This document shows positions 24,343-33,699 of a stretch of 64,000 bases of DNA, in pieces. The DNA is taken from positions 3,902,001-3,966,000 of the forward strand of contig CP097899.1 in NCBI GenBank assembly GCA_023639215.1, given 5' to 3'. This stretch comes from Candidatus Pristimantibacillus lignocellulolyticus (GTDB lineage: Bacteria > Bacillota > Bacilli > Paenibacillales > Paenibacillaceae). The notes under the pieces were generated by a model. That model was not told the DNA's origin, did not search any database, and was given only the letters and a program-made list of their open reading frames with translations. Position 1 is the first letter of the stretch. Every line of letters begins with the position of its first letter. Position numbers and translations under genes: made by a program.

Positions 24343-27018
24343 TTGGCCAAGAAAAGGAAAAAGAAGAGATCGTTTGGATCTCAACTGAAATATGAAGTAT
24401 ACGGTATTCTTATTATTACAATATCGATGATAGCTCTCTCAGGGGAAGCGACGGTTGGTCAAGCATTATCGAAATTGTTTGGTGTTTTTCTAGGGAAATT
24501 TTACTTCGCACTTGCAATTACAGGTGTAGTCTTTGGATTAGCAGTAATGGTTAAGCGTGCATGGCCTAGTGGTTGGAGTACGAGGAAAACAGGTATTGTC
24601 GTATTGCTATTAGCACTAACTTTAAGTAGTTCGATTTCTCATATTAATGCAAGGTATATGGGATTGGACAATAGTTCAATTACTGGATCAATGATTATGA
24701 AATCATTGGATCAGGAGATTCGTTCTCAGTTATTTGACACAGAAATGGCCCAAGGTACTTCCATTCGTGATTTATCTATAAGTGGTGGTTACGTCGGGGC
24801 GATTCAATACTCGCTATTATTTATGTTATTTGGCTATTACGGCGCTCTAATTATTAATATTGTAATGTATCTTATTTCTATTTTACTAATTACTGGTAGA
24901 TCATATGTAGAGATGCTTCGTTTTATTAGAGTGAAGTTAACTCGTTTTATTAAATTAGTAGTAGCAAAAATCGGAGTAGTTCGGGCTAGACAAAAAGCTT
25001 TATCAAAAGTAAGCAAAGATGTGCATTACATAGACGATGATGATGATGAGCAAGAAGAAATTCAAGTTGAGATTACGAAACCGAAGCGTAAATCTTATTT
25101 CTTCCAGTGGAATCAAGATCAAACAGAAGTGCATGACGATGAATGGGAATTGAATCATCAAGAGAAGCTTGAAGCGAATGATCATGTACTTGAGCAATAT
25201 GAAGAGATAGTTGAAGAGCAAGAAGAAATTTTCGCTGAGCATTCCAATGCGGCGCTACTTGGAAGAACTAGCAGTGAGTCTAACCGTCACCTACTAGATC
25301 AAGAAATTGATCATGATGTAGATTGGCAAGTGAATGAACACTCTGAGCTACAAGTCCCTCTTGATGAGTATCCTCAAGTTGATCAATTTGAAGATAGATC
25401 AGCAAGATTAGATCAACAAGATGAGCTGGTCGCACAAGAGGACGAATTACATCCTATGAACAGTGACGATAGTAATGACACTATCGATAGCAGTGATGAT
25501 TATGATTATCCTGAGGGACAAGCAGTTACCTCTGATGTATTCATAACGGAGAACAATAATGGAGACAACGCGGGGAAAATAGAGGCAATTGCCGAGCCAG
25601 CAGCTATCCCTTATCAGATGCCACCATTTACCATACTCAATAAACCAGTTAATATGCAAAAGGGTTCAGATGGAGTAGAGATGTATGACTCGCGTCGTAA
25701 GCTAGAAGCAACATTAGAGAGTTTTGGTGTACGTGCGAAGGTGTTAGACGTTGTAAGAGGTCCCGCAGTCACGAGATATGAAGTCCAGCCTGCTACAGGA
25801 GTAAAGGTTAGTCGCATTGTTGGTTTAACAGATGATATAGCACTTGCACTAGCGGCTAAAGATGTCAGAATGGAAGCACCGATTCCAGGGAAATCTGCTA
25901 TAGGTATTGAAGTTCCTAATGGTGAAATTTCCGTAGTCACTATGCGTGAGGTTATGGAAACTCCAGTATTCATGAATGCAGCATCTAAACTATCTATTGC
26001 ATTTGGTCGTGATATTTCAGGACAAAGTATTGTTGGTAATCTAGCAAAAATGCCGCATCTACTTGTTGCAGGTGCAACAGGTTCTGGTAAATCAGTTTGT
26101 ATTAATGGGATTATTGCTAGTATTCTATATAAAGCTAATCCTGATGAAGTGAAATTTTTGATGATTGATCCGAAAATGGTTGAATTAAATATGTACAATG
26201 GAATACCACATCTACTTGCACCTGTAGTAACGAACCCTAAACGTGCTTCACTTGCGTTAAAGAAAATCGTTGTGGAAATGGAAAAGCGTTATGAATTATT
26301 CTCCAAATCAGGTACTCGTAATATCGAAGGATACAATCAACATGTTAAAGATGATGCGTCATTATTTTTACCTTATATCGTCGTAATTGTTGATGAGTTA
26401 GCTGACTTAATGATGGTTGCTTCCAATGACGTAGAGGATGCCATTGCTAGACTTGCCCAGATGGCGCGTGCAGCGGGAATTCATTTAATAATCGCAACCC
26501 AGAGACCTTCAGTAGATGTTATTACAGGTGTTATTAAAGCAAATATCCCTTCAAGAATAGCGTTTGGTGTATCATCCCAAGTGGACTCACGTACTATTCT
26601 TGACGTAGCGGGTGCGGAGAAGTTACTTGGTCGAGGAGATATGCTCTTCTTGCCAATGGGGATGAACAAACCGATTCGTGTACAAGGGGCATTTTTATCT
26701 GATGAAGAAGTGGAAGCTCTCGTTTCCTATGTAAGTAGTCAAGGTGAAGTGAAATATAACGAAGAGATTGTTCCAGAACTTGATGATGAACTAGATGATT
26801 ATGATGAAGTATATGATGATCTGTTCGATGATGCTGCCAAAATTGTTATTGAGAGTGGACAAGCATCTGTTTCATTGTTGCAACGTCGTATGCGAATTGG
26901 ATACACTCGTGCAGCCAGAATAATTGATCAGCTAGAAGCCAAGTCAATTGTAGGGCCATATGAAGGAAGTAAGCCACGTTCTGTACTCGTTTCTCTAGAG
27001 CAATGGAATGCCAAGTAA
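24343..27018 (+). CDS. spoIIIE: FtsK/SpoIIIE-family DNA translocase
   Basis: SpoIIIE pumps the chromosome into the forespore through the sporulation septum. The 891-aa protein has a basic N-terminus, several membrane helices (about residues 20-185), a long acidic/Gln-rich linker (about 220-430), and the motor domain with Walker A GATGSGKS (577-584) and Walker B VIVDELADL (Asp684). The C-terminal winged-helix gamma domain (SLLQRRMRIGYTRAARIIDQLE) reads polarity sequences. TTG at 24343 follows GGAGGGGAG; an extended -10 (TGATATAAT, to 24322) lies just upstream. Position after ylzJ matches B. subtilis spoIIIE. Confidence 0.96.
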   Translation: MAKKRKKKRSFGSQLKYEVYGILIITISMIALSGEATVGQALSKLFGVFLGKFYFALAITGVVFGLAVMVKRAWPSGWSTRKTGIVVLLLALTLSSSISHINARYMGLDNSSITGSMIMKSLDQEIRSQLFDTEMAQGTSIRDLSISGGYVGAIQYSLLFMLFGYYGALIINIVMYLISILLITGRSYVEMLRFIRVKLTRFIKLVVAKIGVVRARQKALSKVSKDVHYIDDDDDEQEEIQVEITKPKRKSYFFQWNQDQTEVHDDEWELNHQEKLEANDHVLEQYEEIVEEQEEIFAEHSNAALLGRTSSESNRHLLDQEIDHDVDWQVNEHSELQVPLDEYPQVDQFEDRSARLDQQDELVAQEDELHPMNSDDSNDTIDSSDDYDYPEGQAVTSDVFITENNNGDNAGKIEAIAEPAAIPYQMPPFTILNKPVNMQKGSDGVEMYDSRRKLEATLESFGVRAKVLDVVRGPAVTRYEVQPATGVKVSRIVGLTDDIALALAAKDVRMEAPIPGKSAIGIEVPNGEISVVTMREVMETPVFMNAASKLSIAFGRDISGQSIVGNLAKMPHLLVAGATGSGKSVCINGIIASILYKANPDEVKFLMIDPKMVELNMYNGIPHLLAPVVTNPKRASLALKKIVVEMEKRYELFSKSGTRNIEGYNQHVKDDASLFLPYIVVIVDELADLMMVASNDVEDAIARLAQMARAAGIHLIIATQRPSVDVITGVIKANIPSRIAFGVSSQVDSRTILDVAGAEKLLGRGDMLFLPMGMNKPIRVQGAFLSDEEVEALVSYVSSQGEVKYNEEIVPELDDELDDYDEVYDDLFDDAAKIVIESGQASVSLLQRRMRIGYTRAARIIDQLEAKSIVGPYEGSKPRSVLVSLEQWNAK

Positions 27019-27036
27019 CCAAATAAATGTTAAATG

Positions 27037-27067
27037 TGTATATTAATTAGCTCCTTTTCTCATACTA
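27037..27067 (+). promoter_or_regulatory. Candidate sigma-G (forespore) promoter for the sleB-like gene
   Basis: TGTATA (27037-27042) and CATACTA (27061-27067) are 18 bases apart, matching sigma-G (TGnATA, CATnnTA). The expected start near 27074 leaves a 40-base leader. SleB-type cortex hydrolases are forespore-expressed in Bacillus, which agrees. Confidence 0.7.
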
Positions 27068-27115
27068 TGTGCAAGTCAAAAATGACTATTGATTATGCAA
27101 TAGGAGAAAGGCGCA

Positions 27116-27901
27116 ATGAACATGAAATTACGTAAAATAACTGTTTTCGTTATTGTAACAATGCTATTTACGACGCTATTCATGTACAACAAGCATAGTG
27201 AACAAGGTGTTATTCCGACTTTTAGTTCTGCAATATTGAAGGTTGGTTCATATGGTTCTGATGTGAGTGAACTACAGGGTAGATTGAAGTATTTAGGCTA
27301 TTTTAACGGAACAGTTGATGGAGCATTCGGCTCACAGACGAAAAATGCTGTGACATGGTTTCAATGGGAGTTCGGTCTAACATCCGATGGTGTAGTGGGT
27401 AAGAGTACTAAGCAAAAGTTAGTCAAAGCAACTCCGAAGTGGAATGCCTCAATGACTGCTGGATCAGGTTCAAACTCAGGATCTAGCTCAGGTAACAGTG
27501 GAAATTCTAGTTCGACTAGTACTGGTCAATCAAATTTATTAGGATTATCAGAAAATGATATTCAGCTAATGGCGAATGCTGTTTACGGTGAAGCTCGTGG
27601 TGAATCTTATGAAGGTCAAGTAGCAGTAGCTGCAGTTATTTTGAACCGAGTGAAGCATCCTGATTTTCCAAATACGGTATACGGAGTAATTTTCGAACCA
27701 AGAGCATTTACTGCGGTAGCTGATGGTCAGATTTATCTGACACCTAATGAAACTGCGAAGAAAGCTGTTAGGGATGCCATTAATGGCAATGACCCTACAT
27801 ATGGCTGCATTTATTATTTTAACCCTGATACTGCAACTTCAGGTTGGATTTGGACTAGACAGCAGATTATGACAATTGGTAAACATATTTTCTGTAAATA
27901 A
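27116..27901 (+). CDS. sleB: SleB-like spore cortex-lytic / cell-wall hydrolase
   Basis: A 261-aa exported protein: N-terminal signal/anchor helix (ITVFVIVTMLFTTLFM), a PG_binding_1 repeat (about 40-105: VGSYGSDVSELQGRLKYLGYF), a Ser/Gly linker, and a hydrolase-2 domain (about 145-261) with the catalytic glutamate at 159 in VYGEARGE and the AVILNRVKHPDFP and FEPRAFTAV segments. SleB is a lytic transglycosylase that depolymerises cortex peptidoglycan during germination. The sigma-G-like promoter supports a spore role. No ypeB partner is adjacent, so it could also be a CwlJ/SleB-family paralogue. Confidence 0.85.
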   Translation: MNMKLRKITVFVIVTMLFTTLFMYNKHSEQGVIPTFSSAILKVGSYGSDVSELQGRLKYLGYFNGTVDGAFGSQTKNAVTWFQWEFGLTSDGVVGKSTKQKLVKATPKWNASMTAGSGSNSGSSSGNSGNSSSTSTGQSNLLGLSENDIQLMANAVYGEARGESYEGQVAVAAVILNRVKHPDFPNTVYGVIFEPRAFTAVADGQIYLTPNETAKKAVRDAINGNDPTYGCIYYFNPDTATSGWIWTRQQIMTIGKHIFCK

Positions 27902-27911
27902 TTATGCTGCA

Positions 27912-27951
27912 AAGAAGCAATCATTCAGAGCTTGTCTGGTGGTTGCTTCTT
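27912..27951 (+). terminator. Weak hairpin terminator after the sleB-like gene
   Basis: AAGAAGCAATCA (27912-27923) pairs with TGGTTGCTTCTT (27940-27951) with one wobble; the T tract is short. Confidence 0.55.
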
Positions 27952-28010
27952 CCATTTCGCATAAGTTAGAATAATAAGGAAGGCTACTATAGAAAGGAGC
28001 CATAATAATA

Positions 28011-29282
28011 ATGAATTTTGAAAAAGGAACTGTACAAAGTTTAAATGTACATGTATTACCTACAAATCGTTTCAAAACATTTACTATTACTTTATTCGCA
28101 GGTACACAATTGCAGGAGGAGACGGTAACTTCCACTGCTCTAATTCCATATGTTTTACGTAGAGGAACTGCTAATAAACCTGAGACAATTGCCTTGCGTG
28201 AACAATTAGATGAACTATATGGCGCTGGCTTTGGGTTTAATATTACGAAGCGTGGCAATACACAATTTGTACAATTTCGTATGGATGTTATTAATGATCG
28301 CTTTGTGAAAAGTGAGGTTTCCTTGCTATCAGAAGCAATAAAGTACATTGGACAAATGGTTACACATCCACTCGTGGAAAATGGGCAGTTTAGACCGGCT
28401 TATGTAGATGCAGAAAAACAGACTCTGCAAAAACAATTAGAATCCGTTATTAATGATAAAATTCGCTATGCATCTGAACGTTGTATGGAAGAGATGTGTG
28501 CGAATGAGCCATATCGCCTTAATGCAGCAGGTCGCTTAGAAGATTTACCACATGTTGATGCACGAACACTATTTGAACGTTATCAACAGTGGTTATCAGA
28601 AGCTCAACTAGACATTTATGTCGTAGGGGACACAACACTTGAGGAAGTTGTCGGCTATATTGAACAATATTTTACTCTGCCAGATCGTTCTCCTAAACCA
28701 TATGAACGTGCAGATGTACAACATAACGTTGAAGAAGTGAAAACTGTTGTTGAACAGCTAGATGTGAATCAAGGGAAATTAAATCTAGGACTTCGAATGA
28801 ATACTGGATATGCTTCGCCTAATTATGCCGCTGCATTAGTATATAATGGAATTTTAGGTGGTTATCCTCATTCTAAACTATTTGTTAACGTTCGTGAGAA
28901 GGAAAGCTTGGCGTATTACTGTGCTTCCAGATTAGATGGGCACAAAGGTATATTATCCATTCAATCTGGAATTGAATTTGCTAATTATGAGAAAGCATTG
29001 AACATTATCGAGCAGCAAATTTCCGAGATGAAAGCTGGTAATATCTCAGACGTTGAATTGTCTCAGACGATTGCAATGTTATCTAATTCATTACGTGAAA
29101 TGTTTGATAGTGCGAATGATATGCTTGGTTTTGACTTTAATAATCGATATGCAAACACTAATCGTACGATCGAACAATTACTGACAGAAGTTCAAGCGAT
29201 CTCGATTAGTGATGTGCAGACTGTAGCGCAACAAGTTGAACTGGATACGATCTATTTCTTAAGAGATCGTCAGGGGGTATAA
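28011..29282 (+). CDS. ymfF: M16-family peptidase-like protein YmfF (no zinc motif)
   Basis: A 423-aa M16-fold protein. It has the family architecture (LREQLDELYGAGFGFNITKRGN, VRHPL-like and FVNVREKESLAYYCASRLD) but no HxxEH zinc motif, so it is probably the non-catalytic half of a heterodimer with the adjacent ymfH product, as in paired M16B peptidases. It starts behind AAAGGAG and is followed after 2 bases by ymfH. The same pair lies after spoIIIE in B. subtilis. The substrate is unknown. Confidence 0.9.
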   Translation: MNFEKGTVQSLNVHVLPTNRFKTFTITLFAGTQLQEETVTSTALIPYVLRRGTANKPETIALREQLDELYGAGFGFNITKRGNTQFVQFRMDVINDRFVKSEVSLLSEAIKYIGQMVTHPLVENGQFRPAYVDAEKQTLQKQLESVINDKIRYASERCMEEMCANEPYRLNAAGRLEDLPHVDARTLFERYQQWLSEAQLDIYVVGDTTLEEVVGYIEQYFTLPDRSPKPYERADVQHNVEEVKTVVEQLDVNQGKLNLGLRMNTGYASPNYAAALVYNGILGGYPHSKLFVNVREKESLAYYCASRLDGHKGILSIQSGIEFANYEKALNIIEQQISEMKAGNISDVELSQTIAMLSNSLREMFDSANDMLGFDFNNRYANTNRTIEQLLTEVQAISISDVQTVAQQVELDTIYFLRDRQGV

Positions 29283-29284
29283 AG

Positions 29285-30571
29285 ATGGATATTTTGCAAT
29301 ATGATGCAGTAGAGGAAACATTATATCGTGAAGTTCTGCCTAATGGATTAGAAGTCGTTGTATTGCCTAAACCGGGATTTCAGAAAACATATGCCACCTT
29401 TGCGACGAAATATGGTTCTATTGATAATCATTTTTCAGTTGGTAACAATCCACCAATTAAAGTGCCAGATGGGATTGCCCATTTCTTAGAGCATAAAATG
29501 TTTGAAGAACCCGAAGGTGATATTTTTGCGACCTTTGCTAAGCAAGGAGCAGCTGCTAATGCCTTTACTTCATTCGATAGAACGGTTTATTTGTTTTCGG
29601 CGACAGAACAAATTAATGAGAATTTAATGACATTAATTGATTTTGTGCAAAATCCGTATTTTACGGAGCAAAATGTAGAAAAAGAAAAAGGAATTATTGA
29701 ACAAGAAATTAATATGTATAGTGATAACGCAGATTGGCGTGTCTATTATGGATTATTTGAAGCCATGTATCAAAAACATCCAATTTCAATAGATATTGCT
29801 GGAACGGTTGAATCCATTTACAAAATTGATAAAGATACACTATATCGTTGTTACAACACATTTTACCATCCATCTAATATGTTGTTATTTATTGTTGGTG
29901 GAGTAGATGCTGAGCAAATGCTGGAATTAGTTCGAGCTAATCAAGCTGGTAAAAGTTTTACTCCAATTGAAAATATTAATCGTTTCTTTGAGCCTGAACC
30001 AGGTCCAATTAAAGAACCTAAAAAAATTATTCAATTGCCGGTTTCTTTACCTAAAGTCATGTTAGGCTTCAAAGAACCAGAAGTTACCTTGTCAGGTGAA
30101 GAACTTGTCAAGCAAGAAGTTGTTAGCAAAGTGATGCTTGATGTGCTTTTTGGTAGCAGTTCAGCATTTTATCAGCGTCTATACGATCAACAGTTGATTT
30201 ATGATTCTTTTGGTTATGAATATAATTGCTCTGAACAATACGCATTTTCAGTAATTGGCGGAGACACACCTCAGCCAGATACATTAATTGAAGAGATTTC
30301 GCAATATGTGAAGCAAACGTTGAAAACGGGTATTAATGAACAGAACTTCAATCGTATTAAACGTAAAAAAATTGGTAGCTATCTAAGAATGCTCAATTCC
30401 CCTGAAGCGATCGCGAGTGAATTTACTAAATTCCGATTCCGTAATTGTGATATGTTCAATGTGCTTAAATATTATGAGGAGTGCACGTTAGCAGACGTTA
30501 ATCAACGTTTGGTAGATCATTTCAATTTTGATCAACTTGCTATCTCTATCGTGGAATCACCAAAAGCTTAA
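29285..30571 (+). CDS. ymfH: M16-family zinc peptidase YmfH
   Basis: The 428-aa catalytic partner of YmfF. The zinc motif HFLEH is at 66-70 and the distal glutamate lies in IIEQEINMYSDNADW. The C-terminal half carries the LYDQQLIYDSFGYEY motif that replaces the usual R/Y signature. It overlaps the following ymfI-like reductase by one base (TAATG), making a tight three-gene unit. Confidence 0.92.
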   Translation: MDILQYDAVEETLYREVLPNGLEVVVLPKPGFQKTYATFATKYGSIDNHFSVGNNPPIKVPDGIAHFLEHKMFEEPEGDIFATFAKQGAAANAFTSFDRTVYLFSATEQINENLMTLIDFVQNPYFTEQNVEKEKGIIEQEINMYSDNADWRVYYGLFEAMYQKHPISIDIAGTVESIYKIDKDTLYRCYNTFYHPSNMLLFIVGGVDAEQMLELVRANQAGKSFTPIENINRFFEPEPGPIKEPKKIIQLPVSLPKVMLGFKEPEVTLSGEELVKQEVVSKVMLDVLFGSSSAFYQRLYDQQLIYDSFGYEYNCSEQYAFSVIGGDTPQPDTLIEEISQYVKQTLKTGINEQNFNRIKRKKIGSYLRMLNSPEAIASEFTKFRFRNCDMFNVLKYYEECTLADVNQRLVDHFNFDQLAISIVESPKA

Positions 30572-31320
30572 TGAATCGATCGTTTCAAGAAATGACGGTA
30601 TTGATAACTGGGGGAAGCCGTGGTATTGGTGCTGCAATTGCTAAGCGCTTTGCTAAGGAAGGTTATCAGATCGTTATTCATTATCTAAACTCACACGAAC
30701 AAGCGAATGAAACTGCTCGTGAATGTATGTCGTTTGGAGCGAAAGTTATAACGATTTCAGCTGATCTTAGCTCCAGAGAGCAGCTACATCGCATGAAAGA
30801 AAAATTAGATAGCATGAATGTCAAGCCTGATATTATTGTTAATAATGGCGGTATATCGCATTATGGAATGTTGATGGATGTGACAGAAGAGCAATGGGAT
30901 TACGTAATGAATGTCAACTTAAAGGGTATGTTCCTTTGCACGCAACTCTTTATGCCACACATGACTTCGCAAAAGTACGGTCGCGTTATTAATGTTTCTT
31001 CTGTATGGGGGATGACAGGTGCTGCTTGTGAAGTGTTATATTCAACAACAAAAGGTGGAATGAACGCATTTACAAAAGCGTTAGCGAAAGAACTTGCTCC
31101 ATCAGGTATTACTGTAAATGCAGTTGCACCAGGAGTTGTAGAGACGGAAATGATGAATGATTTCAATACAGAGGAAAAAGAAGCTTTGGAACAAGAGATT
31201 CCTGTCGGCCGTTTTGGATCGACAGATGAAATTGCTTCGCTCGTGTACTTCCTTTCCTTGCCGGAATCGTCTTATATTACGGGTCAAATTATTAGTCCTA
31301 ATGGTGGCTGGTTAACTTAG
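30571..31320 (+). CDS. ymfI: Short-chain dehydrogenase/reductase YmfI (FabG-like)
   Basis: A 249-aa classical SDR with the nucleotide motif TGGSRGIG near residue 13, NNGGIS in place of NNAG, catalytic Ser in NVSSVWG and the Y-x3-K pair in YSTTKG, and the C-terminal SPNGGWLT end that follows the FabG pattern. In B. subtilis ymfI sits behind ymfH. The substrate is not known; 3-oxoacyl reductase-like activity is a family inference. Confidence 0.92.
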   Translation: MNRSFQEMTVLITGGSRGIGAAIAKRFAKEGYQIVIHYLNSHEQANETARECMSFGAKVITISADLSSREQLHRMKEKLDSMNVKPDIIVNNGGISHYGMLMDVTEEQWDYVMNVNLKGMFLCTQLFMPHMTSQKYGRVINVSSVWGMTGAACEVLYSTTKGGMNAFTKALAKELAPSGITVNAVAPGVVETEMMNDFNTEEKEALEQEIPVGRFGSTDEIASLVYFLSLPESSYITGQIISPNGGWLT

Positions 31321-31487
31321 TTACACAAAACTTCCTATGTTGGCATTATTGTCTCAGCATACTTATTGTGCAATTACACACAATAATATCTGTTGAGAAC
31401 AATCAACAAATAAGTTTAGCATTCCTCTTTCGTTCATTGAAAAATAATTGTGCGGGAAGCTAAACAAAATTCTAGGAGGCGATTTGA
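31321..31487. promoter_or_regulatory. Hairpin-rich leader before the DUF3243 gene
   Basis: Three potential hairpins are seen: ATTGTG/CACAAT, TGTTGA/TCAACA, and GTTTAGC(A)TTCC paired with GGAAGCTAAAC just ahead of CTAGGAGG. The last has the same placement as the mlpA/tepA leader hairpins but a different sequence. Confidence 0.45.
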
Positions 31488-31739
31488 ATGTCATCAGTTC
31501 TAGATCAGTTTGAGTCTTGGAAAGATTTTTTGAAGGATCGTGTAGCGCAAGGGAAAACTTTAGGTTTATCTGAAGAAACGATTGCTAACCTTGCTTATGA
31601 GATTGGTTCATTTCTAGATGAACGAGTTGACCCAAAAAATAATGAACAAGCCGTTCTGAAGCAATTATGGGATGTTGGTGACGATTCTGATCGTCATGCC
31701 ATCGCAAAATTGATGGTGAAATTGGCAGAAAAGTCGTAA
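31488..31739 (+). CDS. ymfJ: DUF3243 family protein (YmfJ)
   Basis: An 83-aa acidic helical protein of the DUF3243 family (segments FESWKDFLKDRVAQGKTLGLSEETI and IGSFLDERVDPKNNEQ). It is found in the same position, between ymfI and ymfK, in Bacillus. CTAGGAGG precedes the ATG. Function unknown. Confidence 0.88.
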   Translation: MSSVLDQFESWKDFLKDRVAQGKTLGLSEETIANLAYEIGSFLDERVDPKNNEQAVLKQLWDVGDDSDRHAIAKLMVKLAEKS

Positions 31740-31775
31740 CTAGAACTCATTATTCACTTCAACAATTAAGAACTG

Positions 31776-31806
31776 CAGAAAGCCTCCTGAATTGGAGGCT
31801 TTTCTG
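31776..31806 (+). terminator. Terminator after the DUF3243 gene
   Basis: CAGAAAGCCTCC (31776-31787) pairs with GGAGGCTTTTCTG (31794-31806) with one bulged T. Confidence 0.8.
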
Positions 31807-32019
31807 TGATGTTTAACCACAATAGAATTTATTATTTTCCGACGTACCGATGGACAAATTCTATTTGGCGATAAATTCTACCTTATAAACGCGGTCGCTC
31901 ATCCTTGAATGACTTCGATAAAGGTTTTCTCATAAAGTTTGCAGGAAAGTGTTGAATTTTGTAGAATAAATAATAGGTTATAAATATTTTTTTCTTAATG
32001 GCATAGGATGGTGACAGTT

Positions 32020-32787
32020 TTGGAACACAAACAATGGTATATGGAGTATACAATACATAAGAACAGACCAGGATTACTCGGTGATATTGCTTCTTTGTTA
32101 GGGATGCTCGAAGTAAATATTTTAACAATTAATGGTGTAGATCATCATACTCGTGGCTTACTTTTACAAACAGATGATGATGAAAAAATCGATCTTTTGG
32201 GCAAGCTATTAACGAAGGTCGATGACATTACTGTTAATAAATTAAGAACTCCAACCATTGTTGACATTTTGGCAGTTCGTCATGGTCGCTATATTGAACG
32301 CGACTCAGATGATCGTAAGACGTTCAGATTTACTCGGAATGAATTGGGTTTATTAGTAGATTTTCTAGGAGAAGTATTTAAGCGAGATGGTAATTACGTC
32401 ATTGGGCTTCGTGGTATGCCTCGAGTCGGGAAAACAGAATCAATTATTGCAGGAAGTGTATGCTCTAATAAACGATGGACATTTGTTTCTTCTACATTAT
32501 TAAGGCAAACAGTAAGAAGCCAACTTTCCGATCAAGAAATGGATCCTAACAATATCTTTATTATTGATGGGATCGTTAGTACCATTCGATCTAATGAACG
32601 GCACTACTCTTTAATTCAGGAAATTATGTCGATGCCTTCCACGAAAGTGATAGAACATCCAGACATTTTTATACGGGAATCAAATTATGATTACAGTCAT
32701 TTTGATATTATTGTTGAATTGCGAAATACACCAGATGAAGAAATAACTTATGAAACTTTCACTACACACTATACTGAAGAATTCTAA
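32020..32787 (+). CDS. ymfK: DUF3388 family protein (YmfK)
   Basis: A 255-aa protein with an N-terminal ACT-like domain (NRPGLLGDIASLLGMLEVNILTINGVDH) and a C-terminal DUF3388 domain with a P-loop-like sequence (GLRGMPRVGKTES) and FIIDGIVSTIRSNE. The combination suggests a ligand-sensing nucleotide-binding protein, but no function is established. TTG at 32020 is chosen because AGGATGGTG lies at 32005-32013; ATG 32008 and GTG 32011 are in frame but overlap that site. It is followed by rodZ, as in B. subtilis (ymfK-ymfM). Confidence 0.85.
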   Translation: MEHKQWYMEYTIHKNRPGLLGDIASLLGMLEVNILTINGVDHHTRGLLLQTDDDEKIDLLGKLLTKVDDITVNKLRTPTIVDILAVRHGRYIERDSDDRKTFRFTRNELGLLVDFLGEVFKRDGNYVIGLRGMPRVGKTESIIAGSVCSNKRWTFVSSTLLRQTVRSQLSDQEMDPNNIFIIDGIVSTIRSNERHYSLIQEIMSMPSTKVIEHPDIFIRESNYDYSHFDIIVELRNTPDEEITYETFTTHYTEEF

Positions 32788-32807
32788 AATTGAAAGGAGG
32801 ATATAAT

Positions 32808-33665
32808 GTGTCTGAATTAGGTGAAGTATTAAAAAAGGCTAGATTAGAAAAAAATATGTCTTTAGATGAGATACAGGATGTAACCAAAATTAGAAAACGT
32901 TATTTAGAAGCATTAGAATCTGGAGATTACAATGTATTGCCAGGTAAATTCTATATTCGTGCTTTTATTAAAAATTATGCCGAAGTAGTTGGGTTAGATT
33001 CTGAGGAAGTATTGAAATATTATCACGATGAAGTGCCTGCTACTGAAGCAGTGATTAATGAACCAATTCCCGCACGTAAACCGAAGAGAATGCGTTCTGC
33101 TTCATCTGAAAAGTTCGGAAAAATAGGATTTACAGTGCTCATGTGGTGTTTTATTGCATTAATAGCTTTTGCTATATGGTATTATTTCGCTAATAAGGAA
33201 GATGCACCTGAACCCGGTGGGAATGGTAAGCAGATTACCGATAATTCGGATATTTCTAAAATAACTCCATCACCGACTCCAACTCCAACTATAACGCCTA
33301 CACCTACGCCTACTATTGCACCATTATCTATTTCGTTTGTAGAAAAAAGTGGTAGAGATGATGTGTTTTTAGTTAGTCCTAAGAAAGACACATACTCCTT
33401 AAAGTTAGTTGCATCGGGTGGTGCTAGTTGGATCGAAATATATGAAGGCGGTAAAAACGGAACGCGACTTCATTATGCTAGTATGCAAGATGGAGACACA
33501 ATTAGCTATGATGTAACGAAAGATGTTTATATTGTTATGCGATATGCGGGTTATATTGAGGCAACTTTGGATGGTGTCGTTATTGAAGATAACGATATTG
33601 AAAAAGCAAGAATACTATTAAAACTAGACACAGCTGGTGTAGAAAATACGACGACAGCTGAATAG
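32808..33665 (+). CDS. rodZ: RodZ-like cell-shape protein (YmfM)
   Basis: RodZ links the MreB cytoskeleton to the membrane elongation machinery. The 285-aa protein has an N-terminal Xre-like helix-turn-helix (LGEVLKKARLEKNMSLDEI), a basic stretch, one transmembrane helix (about 107-128), a Thr/Pro-rich linker (TPSPTPTPTITP) and an extracytoplasmic DUF4115 domain. GTG at 32808 is 7 bases from AAAGGAGG. An ATG at 32806 overlaps it out of frame and stops after four codons, so it is not the start. Confidence 0.92.
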   Translation: MSELGEVLKKARLEKNMSLDEIQDVTKIRKRYLEALESGDYNVLPGKFYIRAFIKNYAEVVGLDSEEVLKYYHDEVPATEAVINEPIPARKPKRMRSASSEKFGKIGFTVLMWCFIALIAFAIWYYFANKEDAPEPGGNGKQITDNSDISKITPSPTPTPTITPTPTPTIAPLSISFVEKSGRDDVFLVSPKKDTYSLKLVASGGASWIEIYEGGKNGTRLHYASMQDGDTISYDVTKDVYIVMRYAGYIEATLDGVVIEDNDIEKARILLKLDTAGVENTTTAE

Positions 33666-33673
33666 CTGTCGTC
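33650..33673 (+). terminator. Hairpin at the rodZ stop codon
   Basis: GACGACAGCT (33650-33659) and AGCTGTCGTC (33664-33673) form a perfect 10-bp stem with a GAAT loop, overlapping the stop. The following TTGTTTG is only moderately T-rich, so termination may be partial. Confidence 0.65.
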
Positions 33674-33699
33674 TTGTTTGTTAATGAGAGGGGATTATT

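Noticed and set aside
32806..32817. ATG start for rodZ at 32806
   Set aside because: This frame stops after four codons; the overlapping GTG at 32808 gives the RodZ protein.
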